Positions 33,959 through 45,596 of a stretch of DNA of 64,000 nucleotides are shown here, in pieces. Within the stretch, counting starts at the first letter, position 1. Each line of letters starts with the position of its first letter. A model generated the notes under the pieces. The model was given only the letters and a program-made list of their open reading frames with translations, ran no database searches and had not been told where the DNA came from. Where the stretch lies: contig CM057161.1 in assembly GCA_029962745.1 (NCBI GenBank), forward strand, positions 9,284,638 through 9,348,637, written 5' to 3'. Origin of the DNA: Echinometra lucunter (lineage: Eukaryota; Echinodermata; Echinoidea; Camarodonta; Echinometridae). Position numbers and translations under genes: made by a program.

Positions 33959-36344
33959 ATTCCATATACTTTGCCTCGAACATGCGCGTTCTTCAAGAAA
34001 TTTATTTTTAATTGATTTGATTTGATTTCCTATATTGATTTCTATATCATGTTCCCAACATCCACATTCATGTGTATCAGTGTGACAATACACATGTCCA
34101 ATGCATGGCCAAGTCTTTGCTTTACACATTAGACGGATATTTTGCAGAAGGAGCTACAGCGTAATGCCCTTCCTACTGGCATTCATTCAGCTTTCATTCT
34201 TTGGAAACTTCGGATTGATTGAACATGGCCATTGAGTAGAATGCCATTCATCTGACAGATAAAATTCCATTTGATATGGGGGAGGTTCAATTGAACTTTT
34301 AATGTCAAAATACATCTTCATTCCGATAGAGAATATTTGCCATTACTTTCGGCTGAACGGCAGGGAAATTCCACAAGGGGGGGGGGGGGGGGTGGAAGGG
34401 AGAGAGCCTTCTAGGCTGATGTTGAAAAGTTGATAGAGACTTAGAAGGGATTAGGAAAGAAGACATACGGTGAAACTGAGAGAGGGAGCGGCGAGAGAAT
34501 TGGGAATGTGGAATACACTTTTATACATAACATTTTATTATAGGGGACATAAGGAGGGGCAATGGCTGCATCAGTTGTGTGAATCTCCAACATACCGTTC
34601 TTTGCTAACAACATTATACTGATTGACCACCTTTGAAGGTGCATTTGCAAGTCACTACATGGGCAATTAAAGTTGCACCTTTGCGTAGTTGATGAAACAA
34701 GATCATGGTTATACTGTTCATTCAAATAATCCGTTGGACTGTCATGTGACCTCACATTAATTCAAGATCATATCAACACGCGGCGCCAAGAAAAGATAAA
34801 GCTTAGCCGAGAGGGCATAGCTTGGAATCGGGTCATCATCGGTTAACACACCATCTTCTCCAAACACACACACACACACCCACCCACACCCGCTCACACA
34901 CACCTCCTGGCCCGCCGGTGCTTGCTCGACCCGGAGGGCGAAGAACAGCATGGCATAAGGTGCCGGCATCCGCAGCCTGTTTATACCAAAAATGTTATAT
35001 TAACAGCGTGTGATTCCAACCGTAATCCAATCAGAACATTTTATCGACAGCAGGAGCAGTATGGGAAGATGGTATATCAGGGAGGTTTCTGGCAGGGTGG
35101 ATAGTTATTCCACTCCAAAAAACAAGGAGGATAAACATGATAAAGAGGAAGGAACATAAGAAGGAGAATGTTTCAGGCGTGTTACATTACTTTAGGCAAA
35201 TAAATTTAGTTCAAAGGTTTAAATAATATTGAGATTTTGGTAGTGGAAAAAGAATGGCTTGTATCATCTTTATACAAGTATCCATCATTCTGTTATTATG
35301 GCAAAATATTCCAAACTGATCTCACTACACAGATTTACCAATTTAATGGAAAATAAAGTAGTCTATGTAGGGAGTACCTAGAACTATCACTACTTTACCA
35401 GAGTAATCTACACTTGCTGATGCCTGGTCCCTTTCAGATTAAATTCATTCCCAACATATTTTTATCAAATAATTTTCGCACATCATTTAGTCACAAGGAC
35501 CCATTGAATACATCAATGATAACCTCAAAACGAAGCTCAATTGAATTCTCATATTTTGCTCCTTGAACGTCATGTGTGACAACGACAAATCTGGGCAGTG
35601 CCTGCATCGTATCTTTTCATATCTCAATTACGGACACGTGGCATCTGACAAAGGAAAGAGATTAGCAGTAACTGAGTGGTCACGCCGGTTCGAATTCTAA
35701 ATTGATGTGTGTAATTTCGTATTAGGGCAGTCTTCCTTTAGCACCGGCTGACATAACAAATAAGTGTCGATGGTCAGTCCAAAGTGCCACTCTCTTCCCT
35801 TCCAATCTTCATGATCTTTGTCTCTCTCTTTGCAGAGGTGTCGCGCGGTCCGCAAGCTGTGGCGCCTTGTCCTAAAGTTATCCCTGTCCCTTTCACCTAC
35901 GCTGGGTTTTTTAAGCACGTATTTATGATATTCTTGGTATTAACACGTTCAATACTCGCTTTCCCCGTTTTTAGGCATTGAACATGTTAAAAGTAGGAAT
36001 CCCGGTTTACCTGTAAAGGTAATAGTTAATTAAGTAGGATGTTATGTTATGCTAACAATGGTTATTGATCAATCAGACAATCAAAATTATATAAACGAGA
36101 GAAGTGCATGCTTCCTATCCCATTGTAGTAATCCTCATTCCAACACAATCTCAATCCAAAAACGAGTCGGTGTCCTTGCTTTAGAGTGTCTCTTGTGCTT
36201 CTTGCGGGCAATGCATATTCATTTCATTAATTTTTCTAGAACGGTAGCGTTCGTATAATATTTTAAAATATTGTTCATGAAAACATGAAATATAGTCCGA
36301 GAAAATTGAAAGTGTAGAAGTGTGTTTGCATATTGTTTCGAAAA
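33167..36344. other. No supported gene; simple repeats
   Basis: Contains a C run with CCA repeats at 33766-33790, a long (TC)n at 33905-33954, a G run at 34377-34392 and (CA)n near 34865-34882. At 35668-35700 ACTGAGTGG and GGTTCGAATTC suggest a deleted SINE head. A polypyrimidine tract ending TTTGCAG at 35836 precedes a short open stretch (EVSRGPQAVAPCPKVIPVPF) of uncertain meaning. Confidence 0.4.
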
Positions 36345-36735
36345 ATGTGGAGATATTTAGAGTATGTGCTTAAAAACTCATCTTGTTTATCCTCAGCCCT
36401 ACAACTTCTCGTCCAACCTTGAAAATGGGTCGACGTCATCTACTCAATGTTTCTTTTCTGTTTGCTGTAAGCTGTCATGAAAATTCTGAAATGTATTCCA
36501 AAAAAAAATATTGTGATGCTACGCTTACTGCATGGTACTCATATATATATCATGGAAATGTTAGAATATACACTCCGTATATGGAAAAGTAGAGATATGG
36601 TTCCTAACATGAAGTATATGGGTCTCTGAATTTCTTGTGTTTGTCTTCAGCCTTTCACCCCCTGAAAATGGGTCGACGTCCTGTGCTTGTTCTGCTTGCT
36701 GCAAGCTAATCATATATATAGTTCATGAAAATGGG
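36345..36735 (+). repeat. Two-copy tandem repeat with acceptor-like sites
   Basis: Units of about 240-253 bases begin near 36345 and 36586. Each has a polypyrimidine tract ending in CAG (36396 and 36650), then GAAAATGGGTCGACGTC and a Cys/Ser-coding stretch ending TGCAAGCTAATCATATATAT or a close variant. In one frame both copies read ENGSTS, then Cys-rich residues and CCKL. Could be a duplicated exon relic or plain repeat. Confidence 0.6.
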
Positions 36736-37178
36736 TCATGGCATACATGGCATACATGGAGTATTCTTACTAGATACTAGCCAGTGTCTCAAAGAAAACA
36801 GTTCGGCTCAGTCGGATGGGATTGCGAGAATATTGAGAAAAGCAAGACATTGCCTGCCTCTTCAGCCTTATCCCATTGCTTTACATCTTTACAATGCACT
36901 GGTTGTTTTTGCAGTGTAAATTGCACAGAGAGATTGTGACCGCTGAAAGATGCTAAATCAGAAAAACGTTTATACCATTAGCACTCGTCTGTTTCTGTGT
37001 TAGCGTACTTATATAAAATTCATAGGAAACCTGTTTAATTCTTCATGTCTAGCTGCATTAGAGTCAACTTCGCTTATGAGCATGAACATGATGAAATGAA
37101 ATTAGATAATGAATGTCACATCGCATCGGAAGCTGAAAGTCTGGGTATATAGAGAGGAAAATCTTCTTGCAGATCAGA
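36736..37178. other. No gene seen
   Basis: Starts with a short GGCATACAT tandem (about 36740-36758). The rest is unique. Confidence 0.4.
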
Positions 37179-37185
37179 ATAGAGG

Positions 37186-37242
<57 letters not shown>

Positions 37243-37339
37243 AAACTTGTTAAAATCTTTTTTTTTATACCTCTGATGTTTCGCAGGATCTTTGATAAAT
37301 CCAAGTTTCACATCGCTCCCCACCCCTTCTCTCTCCCTC

Positions 37340-37375
<36 letters not shown>

Positions 37376-37552
37376 AAACCTGTTAATAATCTCTTTTTAT
37401 ACCTCTGATGTTTCGAAGAATCTCCCCCATCCCTTCTCTCCCCCTCTATGCCTGTCTGTCTTTCTCTCTCGCTCTCTGTCTCTCTCTGTCTCTTCTCTCT
37501 CCATCTCTGTGTCTTTGTGCTGTCCATCTCTGCCCATCCCCCTCTTTTTCGG

Positions 37553-37590
<38 letters not shown>

Positions 37591-37618
37591 TACCTACCTA
37601 CCTACCTACCAACCAACC
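37179..37618. repeat. CT-rich microsatellite cluster, tandem units
   Basis: (TC)n runs at 37185-37238, 37335-37375 and 37555-37590, ending in (CTAC)n and (CAAC)n. The text TTATACCTCTGATGTTTCG between them occurs twice (37265 and 37397), showing a duplicated unit of about 130 bases. Minus-strand Arg/Glu frames are artefacts. Confidence 0.85.
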
Positions 37619-37856
37619 AACCTAACCATCTCTTGTTCCATTCCTCCTTTCTCGCCTTCTCACCCTCATATCTTTTCCCCTGCGCACGCATTAATGTGAT
37701 TTTCCTGGGCATTACAAGATCGGGTCTATTGACATAGCACAGATAGTGATGTCCCTGCAAAACCCAAACATCTCTACACGTGGTCCACTTTATTTCCTTC
37801 CTTTTTTCAGTCCCAGGCATGCATTCCGCGCTAATGTTTGCACAATGTTGTTGCAG

Positions 37857-37960
37857 GAGCAAAGCCGGGTCTACAATGTAAACCATTGGTAGATTTGGGG
37901 AATGCGGTGACAAGGTCGCCTCGAGGACACACCCTGGACAGTTCAGCGACAGAGATGAAA
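37857..37960 (+). CDS. Candidate exon, weak sushi/CCP-like start
   Basis: An acceptor-like AATGTTGTTGCAG ends at 37856. The open frame then reads GLQCKPLVDLGNAVTRSP and continues to a weak donor (ATGAAA/GTAGCA). A Cys followed by a hydrophobic stretch and a Gly-Asn is reminiscent of the start of sushi (CCP) domains, but the remaining Cys and Trp are absent. The phase (1 in, 0 out) is not the usual 1-1 of that domain. Low confidence. Confidence 0.15.
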
Positions 37961-37974
37961 GTAGCATCTTTCAG

Positions 37975-38700
37975 TCAGTCCCATTTTCTCTCTTTTTGTA
38001 GGATTGTATGGATTTCAAACGCTACTGTTTTGTTATGATACAAATGACACTAGTTTTCATATTATGCGTGGTGTTTTTCAGCTCAGCTCCAATAGATTGG
38101 AAAAGAAAGCAAAAGTAATACGCTTATATCTTTCTCACTCCCACATTTCTGTTTTGTAAGATATCATAGCAAGGAATTGTAAACGCTTCTGATGAAAAAA
38201 TGCTCAATAATATTCAAGCAAATTTGGCATTTTTTACGAGAGCTTTTCCTTATATATATAAATACACGCTTATCTTTCAGTCTTTCACCCAGTCCAATCT
38301 TCTCTGGTTTTTGTTAGATTAAATGGATTTTCTTCTATATTATCATACAAAATTCAGAGGGATAGGGAGAGAGACAGAGAGAGGAAGAGACAGAGAGAGA
38401 GAAGGGGAAGAAAGTATATTGCTTCTTTTATCCCTTTTCATTTTCCTTTTTGGTAAGATTAAAGGGATTTTTGGATTTTCACCGCTTTCTGCTTTGTTAT
38501 TATGCAAATCACGAACATCCAGGCAGCTTTTCAGTTATATTATGCGTGAGCATTTTATGTCAATTCAAAGGGACAAGACACAGAAACACTGTTTCAACTA
38601 CTTCCATTTTTTCTGATAAAGGTTACTTGTGTTTTTTATACCCAACTGTTTTGTTGTGATAAAAATCACAAATATGCATGTTCAGTTCAGGAGGGAGTAT
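37975..38700 (+). repeat. Decayed tandem array, about 150-bp units
   Basis: A theme of TTTTTGTAGGATTGTATGG, a CTGTTTTGTTATGATACAAA-like block and TATTATGCGTG recurs near 37990, 38150, 38310, 38450 and 38610 with strong divergence. An unrelated GA-rich patch (38357-38410) interrupts it. Confidence 0.55.
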
Positions 38701-39839
38701 TGTGTTGTTGTTGTTTTTTGTTATTGTTTTACCTACTGCCTTTTCCTTTACTAATAATATGAAAAGAAGGAAACTGGTTTTGTTTTTAATGTATTTATTC
38801 ATTTCCCTTAAACTGAAGAAATTTATAGGAGCAGAGACATTATGATTTTTTTGTATTTTTTTTTTTAATTGACCAAAATTGTCAATCGACCATGTAGACG
38901 ATATGCTTTTGGAGCTTACTAAAATATTTTCACAGGTTCGAAATTCGCTGTGATCCTGACAACAAAATGTTCCTTTAAAGCCGTTGAGTAACTTTTAAAA
39001 ATCTGGGCTGATGGGTGTAAATGCTATCAGTGTATGTAATATTGTTTGAATATTAAGTCCTTAAAAATGAAGTTCAAAGTATCATCATGAGCTTCACAAA
39101 AAGTGAAAATATACAAGTGACTGGAAATGCCAGACCCTTTTTGCCCTAAAGACGGCACTGTTAGGCAAAAGCATACTCAGGACGGTTTTGCAAATGGCGG
39201 TATTCAGTGATAGATATCTTGAGAAAACATCTGATATTTAAAAAAAAACTATATCCCTGGCTGTTTATTTATCTTTCTGAACATCTTTATATACAACACA
39301 TACATAAAAAATAAACAATTTATTAAAAATCAAGCCTCCACAAAGTTACCTGATCCCTTTAAATCCGAGGAACTGAAAATAGAATCAAGGTTTCGATAGA
39401 GACGCGATACGCCGGTATGACCAAACAAATCAGAGCCCAGTAGGGGAATGGTGCGAATTAGGAGCACATACTGCGAATTGGCAACTGTATTTCAATTTTC
39501 GGTCGCAGGAATACTTTTCATTTCGCCAGTCACAATCATTTGAGCCTGTCGGGGACAAGCAAGAGAAAATGAGAATGAATGCTCAAGCATGCATGTGTGT
39601 AGGCACTCGTGATGCCATGACATTGTTTCTTAACCTTAAAGGTATAGCGCAGCTTTTATATAGAAACGTTGTAAGTCATCATTAATTTCCTGTCCTTATT
39701 CAACGGTAACAACGATAATCATAGTTTTCTTTTTAAAACCTTTCCTCATGGGGTATACAAAGGACTACGTACATTCCGGCTTTAGCCGAGCTAGCATAAA
39801 AATGCTCAAGCTTTTAGGATCTTTCTTATTGCTGAACAC
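38701..39839. other. No gene seen
   Basis: AT-rich DNA with (GTT)n at about 38703-38720; nothing recognised. Confidence 0.4.
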
Positions 39840-40055
39840 CCAGGGGCGGCGCTACAGGGGGGGGGGGGCATTAATTTGATCAAAAAGGAAGTAAAATAGG
39901 AGAAAAAGAAGAAAAGAGGAGGAGGAAGAAAGAAGGGTATGGGAAAAGAGAAGGCTGGGTCATGCAACTACATTTTTTTTTTCATTTAAAACGTAAATTA
40001 ATGTCATATTTCCCCCCCCCCCCCCCCATCAAAATACCCTGGCGCCGCATCTGTG
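39840..40055. mobile_element. CAGGGGCGGCGCTA MITE, copy 1
   Basis: The left end is CAGGGGCGGCGCTACAGGGG followed by a G run. The right end is a C run and then CCTGGCGCCGCATCTG, the decayed inverse. Inside is an A/G-rich segment (GAAAAGAGGAGGAGGAAG) and CATGCAACTACATTT. The same order recurs at 41721-41943. Confidence 0.75.
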
Positions 40056-41114
40056 AAAATCTATTAACTTCTCCTGGGATGAGAGCAGCAACTAAAGTTC
40101 AATGTTTTGACACAATGGTGCATAGTCCGCTGACCAAAGTGGCTTATGCCGAAAAGCTTTTTTCTGTATTCATCGCATATATCGCATATGCTTTTCTTAA
40201 AATTTCGTTGACAAATCAAGATTTTTTTACCGTAACGACTGATATGATACTAGTGCAAGTACTTTAATTGCTGCTCCAGCTGCTTCTTCTACTGAAACAT
40301 TACTACAACTTACTACAACTTCTAGTACTAATATTTCTACTTCATTTTGAAATTAAATGCTACTACCTGTGAACTCCCTTCCCCTTCTCTCTCCATCTGC
40401 CTTCCCCTTTCTTTCCTTTTATTTCATTACATTTCACAGGTCTCATTTTTTTAACTGTGACTCAAAAATCTATCACACAGTCATCACGTGAGCAGTATGT
40501 ACCGCATGACGCTCAAGGCCAAGAAAAGGCGCATGAGTAGTAACGATGCAATATGAATGCCTTCATGGTTATCCAACCTTTTTTGATAGCATTGTCTGCC
40601 TGTAATGAATATGATACATGCATGTAAAATGATGCACGTATAAGCCGTGTAATGAGTGTCTCTCGGTGCTGTAAGGTCACGAAAGGGCTTTGATTAATAC
40701 ATTAAGGAGGTAACGTAAGTACGCCAGTGACTGCTTTATTTTGTGAGAAAAAAAAAATGGATTTGCTGTAAGATTATACACTGTAATGTTAAACTTTCGA
40801 CCCAAAGAGAAGCACCCTTTTAACGACTGAATATATGGCGACTTCATAGGTTTAATATTTCACATTTTTATAATGGAGATGCCGTTGCTACGGCTACTTG
40901 CGGGGCCGGGGGAAGGGGGGGGGGGGGCTCGTAGTTTAGAAACGGTATTATCTTGTGGGTATTCGACTTGGAACTATCAGATCTGCAGATATTTCTTAAC
41001 CTATAAGAAGAGAAAATATGCCCCGGCAATATTATGATATCACAGAAAATAAAATAATGTGATAAAGAGAGAGTGGAGAGGGAGAGCGGTACCGAGTAGA
41101 TAAACAGACAGACA
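40056..41114. other. No gene seen; G run 40915-40927
   Basis: Unique DNA with a CT-rich patch near 40380-40420; no exon recognised. Confidence 0.4.
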
Positions 41115-41440
41115 CTGGACAGAAGACTAGACGAGGGAAGGGCGACGGAAAACAAAAGTACGAATTGCAGAAATAAATGCATCGAAAAAAAAACACGTAC
41201 AAATGGTCATGAACCCCAAGAATGCATATAATCAATGTCAACAACTACTTATACGTGAATCCACATAATGGTTACCGAGTTGTAACTAGTAGACGTCTTT
41301 GATAGAAAGGACGGCAGAAAACCGCAGCACGAATCGTGTAGAAGAGAAATATAAATCATGTAGAAAAGAGACGTACACGTAAAAAAGGTCATAAACCTCG
41401 TGTATTTATGTAATCCATGTCAGTACTTATTTACGTGTGT
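41115..41440. repeat. Two-copy tandem repeat, about 180-bp unit
   Basis: The sequence from ACGGAAAACAAAAGTACGAA through CACGTACAAATGGTCATGAA to CTACTTATACGTG (41145-41258) recurs in diverged form at 41312-41435, containing GACGTACACGTAAAAAAGG, GGTCATAAACCTCGTG and GTACTTATTTACGTG. Confidence 0.6.
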
Positions 41441-41529
41441 CAAATGAAGCTAATTAGAACTTCTTGGTAGAAGTGGAGCAGTGTCAATTATCAATGGTAG
41501 CCATTGTGATAGTAAGAAGCCGTCATTAA

Positions 41530-41660
41530 GGTCAAGTCGGTCAGTCCCTTGCGTCTCTAATGAATCATGATGACCAATTAGTCGAGTTTATTCCGTAGAC
41601 TAATTATGACGTATTAACCGTTCTCTTGACCATGACCGACCTTTTACAAAAATGGTCCGC
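41530..41660. repeat. Imperfect inverted repeat
   Basis: AATCATGATGACCAATTAGTC pairs with the reverse complement of GACTAATTATGACGTATT. The flanks AAGGTCAAGTCGGTCAG and GACCATGACCGACCTT are also roughly inverted. Possibly an old foldback element. Confidence 0.45.
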
Positions 41661-41720
41661 AAGGTCAGTAAGGGTGAATAATATAGTAATTTCATCGCGA
41701 TCCAAAACTATTCAACGACA

Positions 41721-41943
41721 GGGGTGGCGCTACAGGGGTCTGGAGCACATGATTTTTTAAGTTAAAAAAAAAAAAAAAAAGGAGGAGGAGAAGAAGAAGA
41801 AGAAGAAGAAGAAGAAGAAAGAAGAGTATGGGGAGAGAGGACAGGATCATGAAAATATCAAACGCAATTAAACGTAAATAAGCTCACTTGTGGGTCATCT
41901 ATGATCTTGCCCCCCCCTAAAAAAACTAGCACCGCCCCTGTTT
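41721..41943. mobile_element. CAGGGGCGGCGCTA MITE, copy 2
   Basis: The left end ACAGGGGTGGCGCTACAGGGG is mirrored by the right end CTAGCACCGCCCCTGT. It shares the A-run, GAAGAAG-rich segment and GGATCATGAAAATATC block with copy 1. No clear target-site duplication was seen. Confidence 0.8.
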
Positions 41944-42635
41944 TACGATATAGTGATATTGACGAATAAACCGATGAGTATATCACAGTAATCAACATGC
42001 AAACCAATGATTTCAATTCACTCAACAAGACTTTGAGATAATGCACTGTCTCAGAGTCTGATATCAGTCTGAATTTTCATCAAAACTTTTTAGCAAAATA
42101 TTAAGCAGATTTATTAGAGAGAACTCACGATCATGGCATTTGTATGCAAGACGTGGAAATTTGTGATGAAATCCAGAAAAATATATTTCATAATGAATTA
42201 TCAGAGAAATTATAATATTCACATGTTTAAGGTACCACCGCTGTATCACTGCCACATCAGCGACGTCCTTCCATTGCGCAAAAACAAATACGAGAGAGGT
42301 TATGATGCAATCCCGAGCGTTGGTTCGAAAAGTACATGACTTCAATCTATGTTTGCGATGAAATCTCAGAAGATTTTATTTGATTGATCAGTATTTTGTT
42401 TTTCTCAAAATTGGCGTTGCCCCCACCCCAGGAAAGCGTAGATGGTACAGATTATGTTTGCAGGTATGTATGTACTCTGCTGGGTGCATCTTTATCTCCG
42501 TCTCTCTCTCTCGCACACTTTCTCACTTTTTCTCCTCTTACAGACGTAAGTTTTACGCTACTGCTATGATTATGTACGTCTGACGCACGGGAGGAGGAGA
42601 ATGCAAAGACCACCCCCCCCCCCACCCACCCCTTA
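41944..42635. other. No gene seen; C run 42604-42612
   Basis: Two overlapping short frames at 42064-42345 and CT repeats near 42500 lack coding support. Confidence 0.4.
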
Positions 42636-42689
42636 ATGATAATAATGATAATGATAATAATAATAATGATAATAATAATAATAATAATG

Positions 42690-42721
<32 letters not shown>

Positions 42722-42752
42722 TTCTTCTTATATAGCGCTTTTCATAAAAGAT
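42636..42752 (-). repeat. (ATT)n tail and 3' end of a SINE/LINE
   Basis: On the minus strand AAAAGCGCTATATAAGAAG leads into about 85 bases of ATT/ATC repeats. The GCGCTATATAA motif is the common 3' signature of the retroposons here; the rest of the element is missing. Confidence 0.75.
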
Positions 42753-42825
42753 TCATCTAAGTAGTGACAAGTATGACTAAGATAATGATAAGAGCCATCT
42801 CCTGTTTATTTTTGTGTATCTGTCT

Positions 42826-42955
42826 GCCTTTCTCTTTCTCTCTGTCTCTTTCTCTGTCTCTCTGTTTTTCTGTCTGTCTGTCTGTCTCTCTCTTTTTTCT
42901 GTCTGTCTCTCTGTCTGTCTGTCTCTGTCTGTTTGTCTCTCTCTCTCTCTCTCAG
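42826..42955. repeat. CT/GTCT microsatellite
   Basis: Alternating (TC)n and (GTCT)n. The Ser/Leu/Val and Arg/Glu/Thr frames on the two strands are low-complexity artefacts. Confidence 0.9.
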
Positions 42956-43189
42956 AAAAACTCGAACATCTTAGTGCCGTGCTTGATCTCTGTATCCCCG
43001 TTGTATCTATTCGCTGTACCATCGCATCAGGCCATGTTATGGAAAGCTCGCAGTTAATGGATGGCAGCTCGGAAAAGTAAACGATCAGTCAGAGATTATT
43101 CTGCCACCGTCCCTTTTCCATCAAAGATTAGCCCGTGCTCTAGGAATGGTACCAGGTTGCTTCGGTTGTTAACATGGTTTAAGGATGCA

Positions 43190-43990
43190 GAGCAAATAGA
43201 GATAGCCTAGAAAAGGGACAGAGAGAGGGAGAGAGAGAAGGTGAGAGACGGAGGAAGGGAGAGAGAGAAAAAGAGATGCATGGAGAGACAGAAAGAAATT
43301 ATGAAGAATGGTTCTTAACATTATTCTAGACATACTTGTCATCATTACTTAAGGGGATCTTTGCATTCCCATCTACCGGGCGTCAGATATGATATAAGGA
43401 TGAAAAAGGGAAAAGAGTAGGTGAAATAGAGGGAGAGGGAAAGAGAGTGTGGAGAACGAGTAGGGGGGCAAGAAGCATCGCTCTCATCATTATAATGATT
43501 ATTCTAGTCATAATTGTCAGGATCTTTGCATTCTAATCCACCTACTGCCAACCGTGCATCAGACTTAATCATATACTTGGGACAGGATGGGAAAACTTTG
43601 TTCTCTAAAGAAGAAAGGTGAGGGATGAGTTTGACATGCATGGGTTTAGATATACAAAGAAGGAGATAAAAGTGAAGAGAGAGGGATTTGGGAGAAGAAG
43701 AAGAGAAAAAGGAAGAAAGGAGAGACAGACAGGCAGAGATAGAGGTTGCGATGAGCAGAGGAGGGGAGGGAGTGAGGAGGAGAGAGAGATGGAGAAGACA
43801 GATAGACTGATATGGGTCTAGATAAAGAACGGAGGAAGAGATCGGGAGAGAGAGAGGGGGTGGACTTGGTGGAGAAGATAGATAGAATGAGATGGGTCTA
43901 GAGGAAGAGCGGAGGAAGAGATCGGGGTGAGAGAGGTGGAGAAGATAGACAGATAGACAGAAACCTGACAGAGGAGACAGACTGAAATTC
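43190..43990. repeat. GA-rich tandem repeats
   Basis: The motif ATTATTCTAGACATACTTGT with GGATCTTTGCATTC recurs at about 43320 and 43500. A further 80-base unit (GATGGGTCTAGA, then GCGGAGGAAGAGATCGGG) recurs at 43809 and 43889. The 163-codon minus-strand Ser/Leu/Pro frame is a translation of polypurine DNA. Confidence 0.75.
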
Positions 43991-44668
43991 ATCAAAGTTG
44001 AAACATAGTGAGAGGAAAGAAGACTACAACAGGTTAGAGTTAAACCAAATTTAGATGTTGGTATTAAACTGAAAATTGTGACCTTAGAGGTATGCCTTCA
44101 TAATAGTTAAAATATGCCTTTCTAGCTACCAAACACATTTGTACACGGACATTTTATCTCAGAACCAAGGTTATTATAACGTCATTTATAGACAACTATA
44201 AATGAAGTGCTATTACATCTTTGCGAGGGAAAAAGGAATGCCATAGCTCGCACGTTTCCAAATAAAACGAATGCACATTATGAACAGATGAAGAACATCA
44301 ACTCTCCACTCAAAATCAGTGATCTCCGCTTCGCCCTTGATATATTGTGGATCTACGAATAAAGAGACGGGGAAAACATGCTTTGTGTTGAAAGGATGCC
44401 GCTATGCAATATATTTCATAATGGGTGTAAACAGATCCTGTCGTGACGTTTGTAACCTTTACCTTTTTCATACTTATTCTATTCCATGTCATCTCATAAA
44501 TGGATATTTTTTCCTAGTCCCTTTCACTTTGGAAATTGACCTTGGTGCATGTTTTAGATATGAGGCTATTACGGCATAAAAAGAACGTTCAATGCGTCTG
44601 TCATGGTGATGCGTGCCCTCCCATGTGGCCTTAGTGTGTTATGTAGGTTGTTCTTCACCTGCCCCGTT
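43991..44668. other. No gene seen
   Basis: Unique DNA; the open frame 44319-44579 (86 codons) shows no domain. Confidence 0.4.
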
Positions 44669-44915
44669 TGTGGCGTATATTAGGGGGCACGGAGAACATG
44701 CCTGCCCGCCCCCATGATAAAGAGGATAAGAGGAGAAAGAATAAAGGGAGAAAGTAGGAGAGGGGACGTAACTTTCCGGAAAAATACCATAACCCCCTCC
44801 CCATCATACACGCACTTTACCAGTGACTATATTAATCCCTGTTTTATTCAATGATAAAGCTCACGCCCACCCCCCCCCCCCCCCCCGGTCTCATCACTTG
44901 CTACGCCGCTGCAGC
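44669..44915. mobile_element. Possible poly-C MITE with GGCGTA ends
   Basis: TTTGTGGCGTATATTAGGGG at the left is roughly mirrored by CTTGCTACGCCGCTGC at the right, after a 16-base C run. The GA-rich interior resembles 39840-40055, so it may be a distant relative. Confidence 0.4.
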
Positions 44916-44965
44916 TAATTTGAAGTCTTGCAAAATGTCTTTTTTGTTGTGTTGTTTTCCTTCAG

Positions 44966-45094
44966 ATTTTTGTCCGCTAAAGTATCTTATCTATTTTACT
45001 TTCCTGCTAGAAATTATTGTAGGATCATATTCCAAGGCTATGCTAGCTGTTCCTTTAGATATGAAGCTCAATCACTGCGATGGAGATATGCAAG
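44966..45094 (+). CDS. Candidate internal exon, phase 1-1
   Basis: An excellent acceptor-like tract (GTTGTTTTCCTTCAG, ending 44965) and donor CAAG/GTAAAT (45094) flank 129 bases (43 codons) open in one frame. A second acceptor-like TTTCCTGCTAG ends at 45010 and would give an 84-base exon in the same frame. Both alternatives enter and leave after codon base one. The C-terminal part reads YSKAMLAVPLDMKLNHCDGD; the CDGD core recalls LDL-receptor class A repeats, but the other Cys and the DGSDE motif are missing. I cannot assign it. Confidence 0.28.
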
Positions 45095-45401
45095 GTAAAT
45101 GCTTATCATTTTGAGGGTCTGGGATTAGGTTTCATGCAGCGATTCATTCGACAGTGCATTCATATGTTGTTTTTTATCATTAGTATTATTATTATCTAAC
45201 CGTAACGCCTTAAAGAACTGTGCAACAATTTTTATGCTCACATAAACACTTTGAAGCGATAATCATCTGAGGCACGCCGCTAGATAGGAACACTTTAAAG
45301 ATATTCGGTAACAATGTGCCACCCGGGTTTGGTAAAAAGGACATAATATCAGTACAGAGGTCACTAAGAATAAAGATATCAAACAAGTTTTGCTTTGAAC
45401 T

Positions 45402-45570
45402 CTCTAAATTTCTAAGATTAGAAATTAATCTGAGTCGATTGTAATTAGGGACAACTTTGAAATTAGATTAAGAAATTATAATCAGTAAGATTAATTTATA
45501 AATGTATCAGATTTAGATTTTTAATCGAATTTTGGAGTTGTCCCTGATTTAACTCTAAGAAATTTAGAGT
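45402..45570. mobile_element. Foldback element, AGGGACAAC core
   Basis: The ends CTCTAAATTTCT and AGAAATTTAGAG are inverted. Further inside AGGGACAACTTTGAAATT mirrors AATTTTGGAGTTGTCCCT. One arm carries about 20 extra bases. Confidence 0.7.
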
Positions 45571-45596
45571 GAAAGATATAATTATGACACCCTCGC

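Noticed and set aside
43504..43995. 163-codon Ser/Pro/Leu frame on the minus strand
   Set aside because: Low-complexity translation of GA-rich tandem repeats.
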